This document shows positions 16,009 to 23,621 of a stretch of DNA of 35,802 nucleotides, piece by piece. The stretch's first letter is position 1. Every line of letters starts with the position of its first letter. Source of the DNA: Cyanobacteria bacterium bin.51 (GTDB lineage: Bacteria > Cyanobacteriota > Cyanobacteriia > PCC-6307 > Cyanobiaceae); the NCBI GenBank assembly GCA_013203655.1, contig JABMPN010000005.1:1-35802 (forward strand). The letters run 5' to 3'. Under the pieces are notes generated by a model, which saw nothing but the letters and a program-made list of their open reading frames with translations, searched no databases and had not been told where the DNA came from. The position numbers and the translations under genes were made by a program.

Positions 16009-17151
16009 ATGACCCTGCGCGATTGGATCGGGACTTTCGGCAGGGCTCGCTCGGTAGATCTCAGCAATGAGCTTGAGCGGGCCTATGAAGCGGCACTGCT
16101 GATCCAGAGCCTGGAGCTCGAGTATTACAACGACCGTCCGGTTAGGCCCGAACTCGCCCTAAGCCTGCCCCGCTCGGTGCAGGCTCAGATGCTGCGCCGC
16201 TTTCGCACGGCCCTGCAGATCTGCGGCGATTTTCTCGATGGGCCGGCACCCCGCCGCCAAGAGCTCGACAGCCAGGAGCTGCGCCAGCTGCAGCTGATCG
16301 AATCGGTGGAGGGGCGCTACAGCAACCGCACCCCCCTAGCGGTGATGAGCCGCTCACCGGAACTCCTGCCCCGCAGCCTGACCGGCGTCGTGGAGCGGGT
16401 CCGTCGCCAGCTGGATCCTGAGGCGGAGGCCAATGTCGTCGCCGGCTTTCGTCGCCGCCGCGACTCCACCTTGGTTTCGCTGCGCATCCTCCTGCTGTTG
16501 GTGCTCGTGCCCCTGCTGTTCCAGCAGGTCAGCCGAACGTTCGTGATTTCGCCCGTGGTCGATCGGCTGGCCCCCGACGTTCCGTTTCTGAGCTACACCA
16601 AGCCCCAACTGGAGGAAGCGGCGGTCGAGAAGTTACGCATCTACAGGGCGGAGATCGAGTTCGATGCCCTGCTCAAGGGGGACGATCTGCCCAGCCCGGA
16701 ACTGCTGCACAAGGCGCTCTCCTCGCGGGCCGCAGAGCTGAAGGAGGAGGCCGACGGCCAGAGCACCCGGGCGATCAAGAACGTGCTCTCCGATGGGGTG
16801 GGGTTGCTGGGCTTCGTGCTGGTCTGCTTCATCGGCAGGGAGGAACTCCGGGTGCTGCGGGGCTTCCTCGATGAGCAGATCTATGGCCTCAGCGACAGCG
16901 CCAAAGCCTTCGCCATCATCCTGTTCACCGATATTTTTGTGGGCTTTCACAGCCCGGAGGGTTGGACGGTGCTGCTCGATGGGGTTTCGAACCACCTCGG
17001 TTTGCCCCAGCGGGAGAATTTCGTGCTCCTGTTCATCGCCACCTTCCCGGTGATCCTGGCCACGATCTTCAAGTATTGGATCTTCCGTTATCTCAACCGG
17101 GTGTCGCCATCTTCGGTGGCCACCCTGCGCAACATGAACGGCGGTGGTTGA
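16009..17151 (+). CDS. pxcA: Proton extrusion protein PxcA (CemA family)
   Basis: A 380-residue membrane protein of the chloroplast CemA / cyanobacterial PxcA family. A soluble N-terminal part (1-153) is followed by four hydrophobic segments at about 156-172, 263-278, 300-315 and 338-357. The family signature lies in RAIKNVLSDGVGLLGF and LSDSAKAFAIILFTDIFVGFHSPEGW. PxcA mediates light-dependent proton efflux and supports CO2 uptake and control of the thylakoid proton gradient. The start ATG is at 16009, and the stop overlaps the first codons of cobU. Confidence 0.93.
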   Translation: MTLRDWIGTFGRARSVDLSNELERAYEAALLIQSLELEYYNDRPVRPELALSLPRSVQAQMLRRFRTALQICGDFLDGPAPRRQELDSQELRQLQLIESVEGRYSNRTPLAVMSRSPELLPRSLTGVVERVRRQLDPEAEANVVAGFRRRRDSTLVSLRILLLLVLVPLLFQQVSRTFVISPVVDRLAPDVPFLSYTKPQLEEAAVEKLRIYRAEIEFDALLKGDDLPSPELLHKALSSRAAELKEEADGQSTRAIKNVLSDGVGLLGFVLVCFIGREELRVLRGFLDEQIYGLSDSAKAFAIILFTDIFVGFHSPEGWTVLLDGVSNHLGLPQRENFVLLFIATFPVILATIFKYWIFRYLNRVSPSSVATLRNMNGGG

Positions 17152-17737
17152 GGGGGCCATCCAACCGGTCCAGCTGACGCTGGTGACAGGGCCAAGTCGC
17201 AGCGGCAAGAGCCGCTGGGCCGAGCATCTCGCCGCCGCCAGTGGCCTGCCCGTTATCTATTTGGCCACAGGACCCCTCCGTCCAGGGGATCCGGCCTGGC
17301 AGCAGCGCCTGGCCACTCACCGCCAACAGCGTCCAGCCAGCTGGCCCACCTGGGAGGTGGAGGGGGCGCTGGCTGAGGCGCTCGATCGGGTGCCTCCCGG
17401 ATGTTGTGTCTTGATCGATTCCCTGGGCACCTGGCTGAGCCATCACCTGGAGCTGGAGTCCGCCGACTGGCAGCGCCAGCAGAGCGGCTTGTTGGCGGCC
17501 CTGGAGCGTTGCTGCAGCCCGCAGCTGGTGGTGTGTGAGGAGACCGGCTGGGGCGTGGTGCCCGCCACGGCGATCGGCGGCCGCTTCCGGGACCGTCTCG
17601 GGCGGCTTGGACAGCTGCTCCAGGCCCGTTGCGGCGCAAGTTGGCTGGTGGTCCATGGCAGGGCCCTCGACCTGCTGGCGCTCAGCCAGCCTGTTCCGCC
17701 TGAAGACCCGCCCACAGCCGGCTGGGCCACGCCCTGA
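17144..17737 (+). CDS. cobU: Adenosylcobinamide kinase / adenosylcobinamide-phosphate guanylyltransferase
   Basis: A 197-residue bifunctional enzyme of cobalamin (or pseudocobalamin) nucleotide-loop assembly. It phosphorylates adenosylcobinamide and then makes GDP-cobinamide. The P-loop GPSRSGKS is at 16-23, ATGPL lies after strand 2, and the family motif EETGWGVVP is at 132-140, followed by FRDRLG. The start is GTG at 17144, overlapping the pxcA stop by eight bases, which implies coupled translation. No other cobalamin gene is adjacent; a CobW-type GTPase lies 5 kb away on the other strand. Confidence 0.92.
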   Translation: MVEGAIQPVQLTLVTGPSRSGKSRWAEHLAAASGLPVIYLATGPLRPGDPAWQQRLATHRQQRPASWPTWEVEGALAEALDRVPPGCCVLIDSLGTWLSHHLELESADWQRQQSGLLAALERCCSPQLVVCEETGWGVVPATAIGGRFRDRLGRLGQLLQARCGASWLVVHGRALDLLALSQPVPPEDPPTAGWATP

Positions 17738-17742
17738 CTCCC

Positions 17743-18246
17743 ATGCCTCGCCTGGTTCTTTTTCAGCCCCAGATCCCTCCCAACACTGGCAATGTGGCGC
17801 GCACCTGTGCAGCCACCAACACCGAGCTGCACCTGATCCGTCCCCTGGGCTTCGAAATCGACGACCGTCAGCTCAAACGCGCCGGGCTCGACTACTGGCC
17901 GTGGGTTTCTCTGCATGTCCATGCTGACCTTGCCGCCTTCGAGCTGGAGCGCGCCAGCCGGGGTGGGCGACTGGTGGCCCTGACCAGCCAGGTGGAACGC
18001 TCTTACAGCGCCTTTTGCTTTGAGGCCAGCGACTGGCTGCTGCTGGGCAGAGAAACCGATGGACTGCCCCCTGAACTGCTGAAGCTGGCCGACGTGCAGC
18101 TCACCATCCCAATGGCCGGATCGGTGCGCTCCGGCGGTGGGGTTCGCAGCCTGAATCTCTCGGTCGCAGCAGCCGTTGCCCTGTTCGAGGCTCTGCGCCA
18201 GCTGGAGACCAATCCGTCTGCTGCGGAGCCCTGCGTGAATCCGTGA
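17743..18246 (+). CDS. trmL: tRNA (cytidine/uridine-34 2'-O)-methyltransferase TrmL
   Basis: A 167-residue SpoU/TrmD-fold (SPOUT) methyltransferase. The N-terminal motif PQIPPNTGNVARTCAATN (9-26), the SAM-knot motif LLLGRETDGLP and the C-terminal RSLNLSVAAAVALFE are characteristic of TrmL (YibK), which methylates the wobble ribose of tRNA-Leu. A short Gly-rich insertion (GSVRSGGG) precedes the last motif. The start ATG at 17743 is five bases after the cobU stop, so it probably belongs to the same transcript. Confidence 0.93.
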   Translation: MPRLVLFQPQIPPNTGNVARTCAATNTELHLIRPLGFEIDDRQLKRAGLDYWPWVSLHVHADLAAFELERASRGGRLVALTSQVERSYSAFCFEASDWLLLGRETDGLPPELLKLADVQLTIPMAGSVRSGGGVRSLNLSVAAAVALFEALRQLETNPSAAEPCVNP

Positions 18247-18371
18247 CAAAACCAGTCTGCGAAGCAAGAAACGAAGAGCAGTGATCGCAAGGGATTGGGG
18301 CCTGAAATGGGCCTGACTCAGGTGCAACCAGGGGGTCATGTGGCCGCATTTCAATGTCCCATGGCTTGTGT

Positions 18372-18396
18372 CGAGAGTGCCTAGCCGCTACTCTCG
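18372..18396. repeat. Inverted repeat in the M23 peptidase leader region
   Basis: CGAGAGT (18372-18378) pairs exactly with ACTCTCG (18390-18396) around an 11-base loop, 56 bases before the peptidase ATG. It could be an operator or a leader hairpin. The rest of the 205-base gap (18247-18451) holds no recognisable site. Confidence 0.4.
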
Positions 18397-18451
18397 GCGC
18401 GGCACGGGGATAGTGGCTTCTCCACCCTGCCTTGTTCCTTGTGGAAATTGC

Positions 18452-19501
18452 ATGAAGCCTGTTCACTTCTTTCTGGCAATGGCGGGGCCGATTCCGGTTC
18501 TTTCGCTCGTGGCAGCTGGAGCCGTGCCCGGTGTGGCCGATTCCCGTTCGCCCAGCTGGGACGACTTGCCTGAGGCGTTGGCTGAGACTCACCTGGCGGC
18601 AGCGCCTCGCGAGTCTTCTGCCAATAGCTTCTGGATCAAAATCAGCAGCCAAGTCAGCATCAAGGAGCTGGCGGAGGCCTTGAGCCTTGTGCCCACAGAT
18701 CTGGCCCAGCTCAACCAGCGTCAGGTTGGCAATCGCCTCCAACCAGGTGAGTGGGTGCAGTTGCCGGGCGAAACCCAGGAGCGTGCACGGCAGCTTGCCT
18801 CACTCAATGCCGGACAGATCCGCCGTACGGCACCTGCTTCGGTTTCTGCGCCTGTTGCCTCCACTGGGGTGGTTCGCTTCGGTGATGATCTTGGCAAGCT
18901 GGCGCAGCGTTATGGCATGCGTCTTCAGGATCTGTTACAGCTGAATCCAGGGCTCCAGGCTGCCAGTTTGGTGACCGGCACTCAGATTCGTGTCGCCAAT
19001 TCCTCTCCGGCCCGCAGCCGCATGGTCCTGGGCCTCAATCCAGTTGGTAGCGGTGGTCTGAGCTGGCCCGAACTGCCCAGCTTCGGCGGTGAAACTGAGG
19101 TTCGCCCCGCCCCTACCACCACCACGTGGATCTGGCCGGCCCAGGGTGTGTTCACCTCGGGATTCGGTTGGCGCTGGGGTCGCATGCACAAGGGTGTTGA
19201 CATTGCCAGCAACGTCGGCACGCCGATCGTGGCGGCCCGCTCAGGCCGCGTCAGTTACGCGGGCTGGCACAACGGTGGCTATGGCTATCTCGTTGAGATC
19301 ATTCACGACGATGGCAGCAAAACTCTCTACGGCCACAACAGCCGTGTGATGGTCCGGGTGGGCCAAACGGTGGCTCAGGGCACCAAAATCGCGGCGATGG
19401 GCAGCACGGGGCGCAGCACGGGACCCCACCTTCACTTTGAGATTCACCCTGCCGGTCGCGGTGCGGCCAATCCACTGCAGTTCCTTCCTGGCAGAGCCTG
19501 A
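18452..19501 (+). CDS. LysM / M23-family peptidoglycan peptidase (secreted)
   Basis: A 349-residue envelope protein. A signal peptide (about 1-29) is followed by two LysM-like segments (about 57-103, ending GEWVQLP, and about 130-172, ending GTQIRV), which bind peptidoglycan. A C-terminal M23 peptidase (LytM/NlpD type) is at about 235-345. The zinc and catalytic residues are present: H246 and D250 in HKGVDIA, H326 and H328 in HLHFEI. It could therefore cut peptidoglycan cross-links itself rather than be a degenerate activator such as EnvC. I chose the ATG at 18452 because the signal peptide begins there; the frame is open back to 18338 but that part does not look coding. The tRNA follows 45 bases after the stop. 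Confidence 0.9.
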   Translation: MKPVHFFLAMAGPIPVLSLVAAGAVPGVADSRSPSWDDLPEALAETHLAAAPRESSANSFWIKISSQVSIKELAEALSLVPTDLAQLNQRQVGNRLQPGEWVQLPGETQERARQLASLNAGQIRRTAPASVSAPVASTGVVRFGDDLGKLAQRYGMRLQDLLQLNPGLQAASLVTGTQIRVANSSPARSRMVLGLNPVGSGGLSWPELPSFGGETEVRPAPTTTTWIWPAQGVFTSGFGWRWGRMHKGVDIASNVGTPIVAARSGRVSYAGWHNGGYGYLVEIIHDDGSKTLYGHNSRVMVRVGQTVAQGTKIAAMGSTGRSTGPHLHFEIHPAGRGAANPLQFLPGRA

Positions 19502-19529
19502 GCAGAAGCTGCTGGAAACGGCGATCGTC

Positions 19530-19535
19530 TAAACT
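19530..19535 (+). promoter_or_regulatory. Possible -10 element for the tRNA
   Basis: TAAACT lies eleven bases before the tRNA. There is no convincing -35 hexamer, and read-through from the peptidase gene is also possible. Confidence 0.25.
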
Positions 19536-19546
19536 CCAGAAGATAA

Positions 19547-19620
19547 GGCTCGGTAGCTCAGCTGGTTAGAGCGTGGGATTCATAACCCCAAGGTCGAGTG
19601 TTCAAGTCACTCTCGAGCCA
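19547..19620 (+). tRNA. tRNA-Met (anticodon CAT), elongator type
   Basis: A full 74-base cloverleaf can be drawn. Acceptor GGCTCGG pairs with TCGAGCC (one G-U pair), the D arm is GCTC/GAGC, and the T arm GAGTG/CACTC encloses TTCAAGT. The anticodon loop is TTCATAA with anticodon CAT. CCA is not encoded; the discriminator A is the last base. The G1-C72 pair excludes the initiator, which has an unpaired first position. The anticodon stem has an A-C apposition next to the loop. A lysidine-modified tRNA-Ile also has a CAT anticodon in the gene, so Met is likely but not certain. Confidence 0.93.
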
Positions 19621-19706
19621 TTTGATTCTTCACTTCAGTGGATTGAGTTGTCCTACTCGATTTCATTTTTGAAGAGAACAGTTAAACAGCTGTTCTTCTT
19701 TAAGGA

Positions 19707-19712
19707 TATAAT
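19707..19712 (+). promoter_or_regulatory. Orphan consensus -10 element (TATAAT)
   Basis: A perfect TATAAT on the plus strand with no plus-strand gene for 640 bases. The sequence 17 bases upstream is not a good -35 hexamer. It may drive a small RNA antisense to the 3' end of the 19888-20211 gene, or be chance in AT-rich DNA. Confidence 0.3.
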
Positions 19713-19846
19713 TTCGATGTCGTGAATTCGTCAATTCTCAGCCTTTTCATGGTTGCTTTTCTCTGAGTCCGACCAGCTTTCCAGCGAAAATTGTTACCTG
19801 AGTTAATGTCAGGATCCAACAGATCTGGAACGGCTGTAGTTTGTCA

Positions 19847-19879
19847 CGCACGCCACAGACGGGCGATGGGTGTCGTGCG
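19847..19879 (-). terminator. Candidate hairpin terminator of the small conserved gene
   Basis: CGCACGCCAC (19847-19856) and GTGTCGTGCG (19870-19879) pair with a single mismatch around a 13-base loop, nine bases beyond the stop of the minus-strand gene. No real T-run follows, so termination is plausible but not proven. Confidence 0.35.
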
Positions 19880-19887
19880 CCAACAGT

Positions 19888-20211
19888 TCAGCGCATGTCG
19901 ATCGCATTGAGACGATCGCGGAAGCTTCTTGATGAGCCGTTGCCATCCAGCTCAGCGGCATCGCTGAAGGATTCCGACTTGCTCGAAGGGGAGCCGTAGC
20001 CGCTGGAGCGGCGGGAGCGGCTGTAGCCCATGGGTTGGGGTCGCATTTCAATCGCGCCGGTGCCAGCTCCCCGGTTGCCACCCGCTGCGCCGTCCCCATC
20101 CGCTTGCTGGCGGGGGAGGGGATGGGCCTTCAGCTCACCACGGAGTTGGTTGAGGAGCCGAAAATGACCAGTGGTGTTGAACTTGCGCAGAATCGCCGGA
20201 TCCCAGGACAT
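19888..20211 (-). CDS. Small conserved cyanobacterial protein of unknown function
   Basis: A 107-residue protein. The first 35 residues (MSWDPAILRKFNTTGHFRLLNQLRGELKA) look like a conserved domain that I recognise from picocyanobacterial proteomes without an assigned role. The remainder is disordered in character: Gly/Ala-rich, then a Ser/Arg/Gly stretch, ending RDRLNAIDMR. It is rich in Arg and has no membrane segment, so nucleic-acid binding is possible but is only a guess from composition. ATG start at 20211, divergent from the peroxiredoxin gene across 146 bases. Confidence 0.75.
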   Translation of the reverse strand: MSWDPAILRKFNTTGHFRLLNQLRGELKAHPLPRQQADGDGAAGGNRGAGTGAIEMRPQPMGYSRSRRSSGYGSPSSKSESFSDAAELDGNGSSRSFRDRLNAIDMR

Positions 20212-20357
20212 GGAGCTGCTGATTTCTTGAATGCTCCCCTAAGCCTACGCCCCGGGCCTGAAACCAAGTTTGGTGATAAATTGCAATAAAGCAGGTGGTC
20301 GGCAGTCCAGTTGAAAACTTGCTTTCCCTTTTATCCCCTATCTCTTCCAGCACAGCT

Positions 20358-20960
20358 ATGACCGTCAACGCTTCGCTGCGCGTTGGTCAACAGGCCCCGG
20401 CATTCACCGCAACAGCGGTTGTTGACCAGGAATTCAAAGATGTGTCATTGGCTGATTACCGCGGCCAATTTGTGGTGCTGTTTTTCTACCCACTTGATTT
20501 CACGTTTGTCTGCCCAACGGAAATCACTGCGTTCAGTGATCGATACAGCGAGTTCAGCAACAGAAACACCGAGGTTCTCGGTGTTTCTGTTGACAGTCAG
20601 TTCAGTCACCTGGCCTGGATCCAAACCGACCGCAGCCAAGGCGGACTTGGTGACATCGCTTACCCGCTGGTCGCCGATCTCAAGAAAACAATCGCCAGTT
20701 CCTACAACGTTCTCGACGAGGACGCCGGTGTGGCTTTGCGCGGCCTGTTCATCATCGATCCCGATGGCATCGTCCAGCACGCCACCATCAACAATCTCTC
20801 GGTTGGTCGCAGCGTCGATGAAACCCTGCGGGTGCTGCAGGCCTTCCAACACGTGCAGGCTCACTCCGATGAGGTCTGCCCCGCTAACTGGACCCCGGGT
20901 GAACTGACCATGAAGCCCGATCCCGTCGGCAGCAAGGAGTTCTTCGCCGCCATCAGCTGA
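20358..20960 (+). CDS. 2-Cys peroxiredoxin
   Basis: A 200-residue typical 2-Cys peroxiredoxin of the AhpC/Prx1 group. The peroxidatic cysteine is C52 in DFTFVCPTE and the resolving cysteine is C174 in EVCPANW. It reduces hydrogen peroxide and organic peroxides with electrons from thioredoxin and is abundant in cyanobacteria and chloroplasts. The C-terminal extension ends in KEFFAAIS; a YF-type motif linked to over-oxidation sensitivity is not exact here. The ATG at 20358 gives the normal family length, though the frame is open to 20295. It ends 22 bases from the stop of purQ on the other strand. Confidence 0.96.
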   Translation: MTVNASLRVGQQAPAFTATAVVDQEFKDVSLADYRGQFVVLFFYPLDFTFVCPTEITAFSDRYSEFSNRNTEVLGVSVDSQFSHLAWIQTDRSQGGLGDIAYPLVADLKKTIASSYNVLDEDAGVALRGLFIIDPDGIVQHATINNLSVGRSVDETLRVLQAFQHVQAHSDEVCPANWTPGELTMKPDPVGSKEFFAAIS

Positions 20961-20982
20961 GCGGCTCCGTCGCCGTGTCGCC

Positions 20983-21636
20983 CTAACCGAGCAGGCTGGC
21001 TAACAGCCGCTGCCCGTCGATCCCCCCGAGCAGGGGATCGCAGGCTCGCTCCGGATGGGGCATCAAACCCAGAACGTTGCCCGCCGGGTTGCAGAGGCCG
21101 GCGACATCGCCGATCGAACCATTCGGATTGCGCTGATAGCGCAGCACCACCTGGCCCTGCTCTTCCAGTTCTGCCAGGCTGCTCGCCTCCAGCTGGTAGC
21201 GCCCTTCGCCATGGGCGATCGGTAATTGGATCGTCTCCCCAGCTCCATAACCCTGCAGCCAGCGGCAAGGTCCGGGATGGACGCTGAGCGCCGTGGGCTC
21301 ACAGAGAAAGTGAAGTCGCCTGTTGCGGGTCAGTGCCCCGGGCAGCAGGCCAAGCTCGGTGAGCACCTGGAAGCCGTTGCAGATCCCCAGCACCGGCCCA
21401 CCCCTGGCGGCGAAGGCCACCACTTCCTCGAGCAGGGGCGAGAAGCGAGCAATGGCACCACAGCGCAGGTAATCGCCGTAGCTGAATCCCCCCGGCAACA
21501 CCACAGCCTCAAGTCCGCTGAGATCCCGCTGCTCATGCCAGAGAAAGCGGGTTGGAATTCCCAGGCATCCTTCGGCGGCCCATTGCACGTCTCGGTCGCA
21601 GTTGGAGCCAGGAAAGACGGCGATGCCGATGGTCAT
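20983..21636 (-). CDS. purQ: Phosphoribosylformylglycinamidine synthase, glutaminase subunit PurQ
   Basis: A 217-residue class I glutamine amidotransferase subunit. It supplies ammonia for the fourth step of purine synthesis as part of the PurLQS complex. The nucleophile is C86 in GICNGFQ, and the His/Glu of the triad lie in LMPHPERA near the C-terminus. The ATG at 21636 overlaps the purS stop by four bases, so purS and purQ are translationally coupled. The catalytic subunit purL is not in the window. Confidence 0.96.
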   Translation of the reverse strand: MTIGIAVFPGSNCDRDVQWAAEGCLGIPTRFLWHEQRDLSGLEAVVLPGGFSYGDYLRCGAIARFSPLLEEVVAFAARGGPVLGICNGFQVLTELGLLPGALTRNRRLHFLCEPTALSVHPGPCRWLQGYGAGETIQLPIAHGEGRYQLEASSLAELEEQGQVVLRYQRNPNGSIGDVAGLCNPAGNVLGLMPHPERACDPLLGGIDGQRLLASLLG

Positions 21637-21938
21637 ACCGCCGCCCCCGCGTCGGCGGACTGCAGTTCCAGGGACCAGTCCTCGATCACCGGGTTGGCCA
21701 ACAACCGTTCGCTCAGCAATTCCAGCTTGGATTGGGCCGAGCTGGCGTCAATGGCCTCGATCTCGATCTCCACCGCCTTACCGATCCGCAGCCCGACAAC
21801 CCCCTCAACGCCCAGCCTTGCCGCGGCGGCGCGGGTGGCCTCGCCGGCTGGATCGAGAACCGAGGGCCTCAGGCTGACCAGAACGCGGGCTTGAAAGCGT
21901 GGCACTGGCAGCTCTGGAGATTGATTAAATCTTGCCAT
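21633..21938 (-). CDS. purS: Phosphoribosylformylglycinamidine synthase subunit PurS
   Basis: A 101-residue small subunit that bridges PurL and PurQ. The core [20 protein letters not shown], followed by [20 protein letters not shown], is the PurS signature. The ATG at 21938 (MARFNQSP) fits the family; the open frame upstream to 22112 does not look coding and overlaps the divergent gene. It is a little longer than the usual 80-85 residues because of a short N-terminal extension. Confidence 0.94.
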   Translation of the reverse strand: MARFNQSPELPVPRFQARVLVSLRPSVLDPAGEATRAAAARLGVEGVVGLRIGKAVEIEIEAIDASSAQSKLELLSERLLANPVIEDWSLELQSADAGAAV

Positions 21939-22056
21939 CGCGCCCACCTGTAGCTCCCGGCGCTGATCCAGGTTGAAAGTGTGGGAAGCGGGGATGCCGG
22001 GGATGGCTGTGATGGTGGAGACAACGGGATGGCCTTCAACGGTCGCCGCCGCTCTG

Positions 22057-22398
22057 ATGCGAGCGCGCAGGCCTCTGGGCTTGGCCATCGGCATCGGCGG
22101 CGCTCTGGCCATGCTTCTGCTCTCGGTAGCCCTCGCCGATCAACAACGGCTTCAGCTGCGCTGTCGCAGCGGCCAGGGCCCTTGGCAGGCCTGCGTGATG
22201 CGGATCGAGGCGGTCGGCGAGCGCTGGAGCCTCGAACTGCCAGATGACAGCTTCGATTTCCGCCATGACGGCAGCGGCATTGTGGAGATGTCGCGGGCCG
22301 GTGCTGGCCAGTGGAGTCCAGTCACCAGCCAGTGGAGCCCCGAGCGTGCGCTGTGCTGGGACGGCCTTTGTGCCCTGGGTCAGTTCCCTCTCGATTGA
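22057..22398 (+). CDS. Small exported protein of unknown function
   Basis: About 113 residues. A clear signal peptide (basic MRARRP, hydrophobic GLAIGIGGALAMLLLSVALA, likely cleavage before DQQ) is followed by a mature domain of about 85 residues. This contains two cysteine pairs' worth of cysteines (RCRSG, QACVMRI, ALCWDGLC), suggesting disulphides in the periplasm or lumen. I chose ATG at 22057 because it begins the signal peptide; in-frame starts exist back to 21973. It is convergent with the CobW-type gene, 15 bases apart. I do not recognise a named family. Confidence 0.65.
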   Translation: MRARRPLGLAIGIGGALAMLLLSVALADQQRLQLRCRSGQGPWQACVMRIEAVGERWSLELPDDSFDFRHDGSGIVEMSRAGAGQWSPVTSQWSPERALCWDGLCALGQFPLD

Positions 22399-22413
22399 GA
22401 TGCTCAGAGAACC

Positions 22414-23520
22414 TCAACCGTTCTGAGCGCCAGCCAGCAAGGCGGTTTCCAGGGCAGCTCGATCGAGCTTCAGCCCAAGGGCAACCAGCTCAAGCTCCGG
22501 CCGCTCAATCGCCGCAAGCTCGGCCGGCCGGCCTCCGGCCTCAGGATGCGCCTCATACCAACACTCCAACCGAGGCCCCACCGCCTGGATCTGAAGGGGA
22601 CGGGCCTTGCCAGGCTGTTGCAACCAGCCCTTGAGGCGAAGAATGGCCTGGCGCTCGATCTGATCGCGCAGGACCGCCTCCAGCCTCTGGCGATCGAAGC
22701 GACCTTCCAGCCGGATCGCCACCGATTGCATCGGCACGTGGCTGTGGTCGTGATGATCGGGATCATGGTCTGAATGGTGCTCACCGCCCGTCTGAGCCCC
22801 TGGGCCGGCTCCCAGATCGACACGGGAGAGACCCAGTAACAGTTCTGGTGCGATCCGGCCCTGCTCCACGGGCAGCACCTGGGTGCCGGGGCGGGTCGCC
22901 TGGCCGATCCGTTCGCGCACCCGCGCCAGCTGGCCGGGCTCGAGGCGTTCTGCCCGACTGACCAGCACCAGATCGGCCGCTTCGAGTTGCTCGTCGAAGA
23001 GATCCTCAAGGTCGCTGAAGTGATCGAGGCTGGGGTCAGCGGTCCGTTGCCGCTCAATGGCGGCGGGATCGCCGACCACACTGCCCTGGGCCAGGGCTTC
23101 GCCATCCACCATGGCCACCACACCGTTCACCAGGGTGCGGGTGCGGATCTCGGGCCAGGAGAAGGCCCGGACCAGCGGCTCGGGCAGGGCCAGGCCACTG
23201 GTTTCAACCACGATCCCGTCGAGGCGGTCGGCCGAGGCGAGCAGGGTCTGCATCGTCGGCAGGAAGTCGTCTTGAACGGTGCAACAGAGGCAACCGTTGG
23301 CGAGCTCCACCAGCCGGTCTTCGACGTCATCGTCCGGGCAGAAGCCGCAGCTGCGCAGCAGGGCTCCATCAATGCCCACCTCACCGAATTCGTTGACGAT
23401 CACCGCCAGGCGCAGTCCGCTATTCAGCAGCAGATGGCGCATCAATGTGGTCTTGCCCGCTCCAAGAAAGCCTGTCACCACGGTGACCGGCAGGCGCCGT
23501 TGGGTTGTGCTGGTGGTCAT
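22414..23520 (-). CDS. CobW/COG0523-family GTPase (metal chaperone type)
   Basis: A 368-residue G3E-family GTPase. The P-loop GFLGAGKT is at 17-24, the family metal-binding motif CLCC at 77-80 (GCLCC), a second cysteine pair CGFC at 58-61, and a His/Asp-rich loop at 248-261 that could hold zinc or cobalt. The C-terminal CobW_C domain (about 262-365) follows. Such proteins deliver metals; the CobW subgroup is linked to cobalt insertion into cobalamin, others to zinc. The usual NKxD guanine-specificity motif appears as SRAE (188-191), which is unusual. ATG start at 23520, 101 bases after the pentapeptide-repeat gene. The symbol cobW is often used, but the metal is not shown by sequence. Confidence 0.88.
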   Translation of the reverse strand: MTTSTTQRRLPVTVVTGFLGAGKTTLMRHLLLNSGLRLAVIVNEFGEVGIDGALLRSCGFCPDDDVEDRLVELANGCLCCTVQDDFLPTMQTLLASADRLDGIVVETSGLALPEPLVRAFSWPEIRTRTLVNGVVAMVDGEALAQGSVVGDPAAIERQRTADPSLDHFSDLEDLFDEQLEAADLVLVSRAERLEPGQLARVRERIGQATRPGTQVLPVEQGRIAPELLLGLSRVDLGAGPGAQTGGEHHSDHDPDHHDHSHVPMQSVAIRLEGRFDRQRLEAVLRDQIERQAILRLKGWLQQPGKARPLQIQAVGPRLECWYEAHPEAGGRPAELAAIERPELELVALGLKLDRAALETALLAGAQNG

Positions 23521-23621
23521 CTCAGGCCCCCAAAGGAATGGTCATGGGATTGCGTCCGGTCCGCGCCGGGATTGAGGGAGACGAACCGGTGACTGATCCC
23601 CACCGGAACCGGGGCAGAAAT

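Larger units (their letters stand above)
19621..19887. other. Gene-free stretch after the tRNA
   Basis: This 267-base AT-rich interval holds no credible gene. Near its start is an inverted repeat (AGAACAG at 19676-19682 with CTGTTCT at 19690-19696), closely followed by a consensus TATAAT hexamer (19707-19712). The far end holds the hairpin of the opposing small gene. Confidence 0.5.

Noticed and set aside
19547-19620. tRNA considered as an integration (attachment) site
   Set aside because: No integrase, no repeated copy of the tRNA 3' end downstream, and ordinary core genes follow.
23521-23621. Possible cobalamin riboswitch upstream of the CobW-type gene
   Set aside because: GGTTCCGGTGGGGATC and GGCGCGGACC on the minus strand resemble parts of the core, but the order is wrong, and the B12 box (GCCACTG) and the 5' part are missing.
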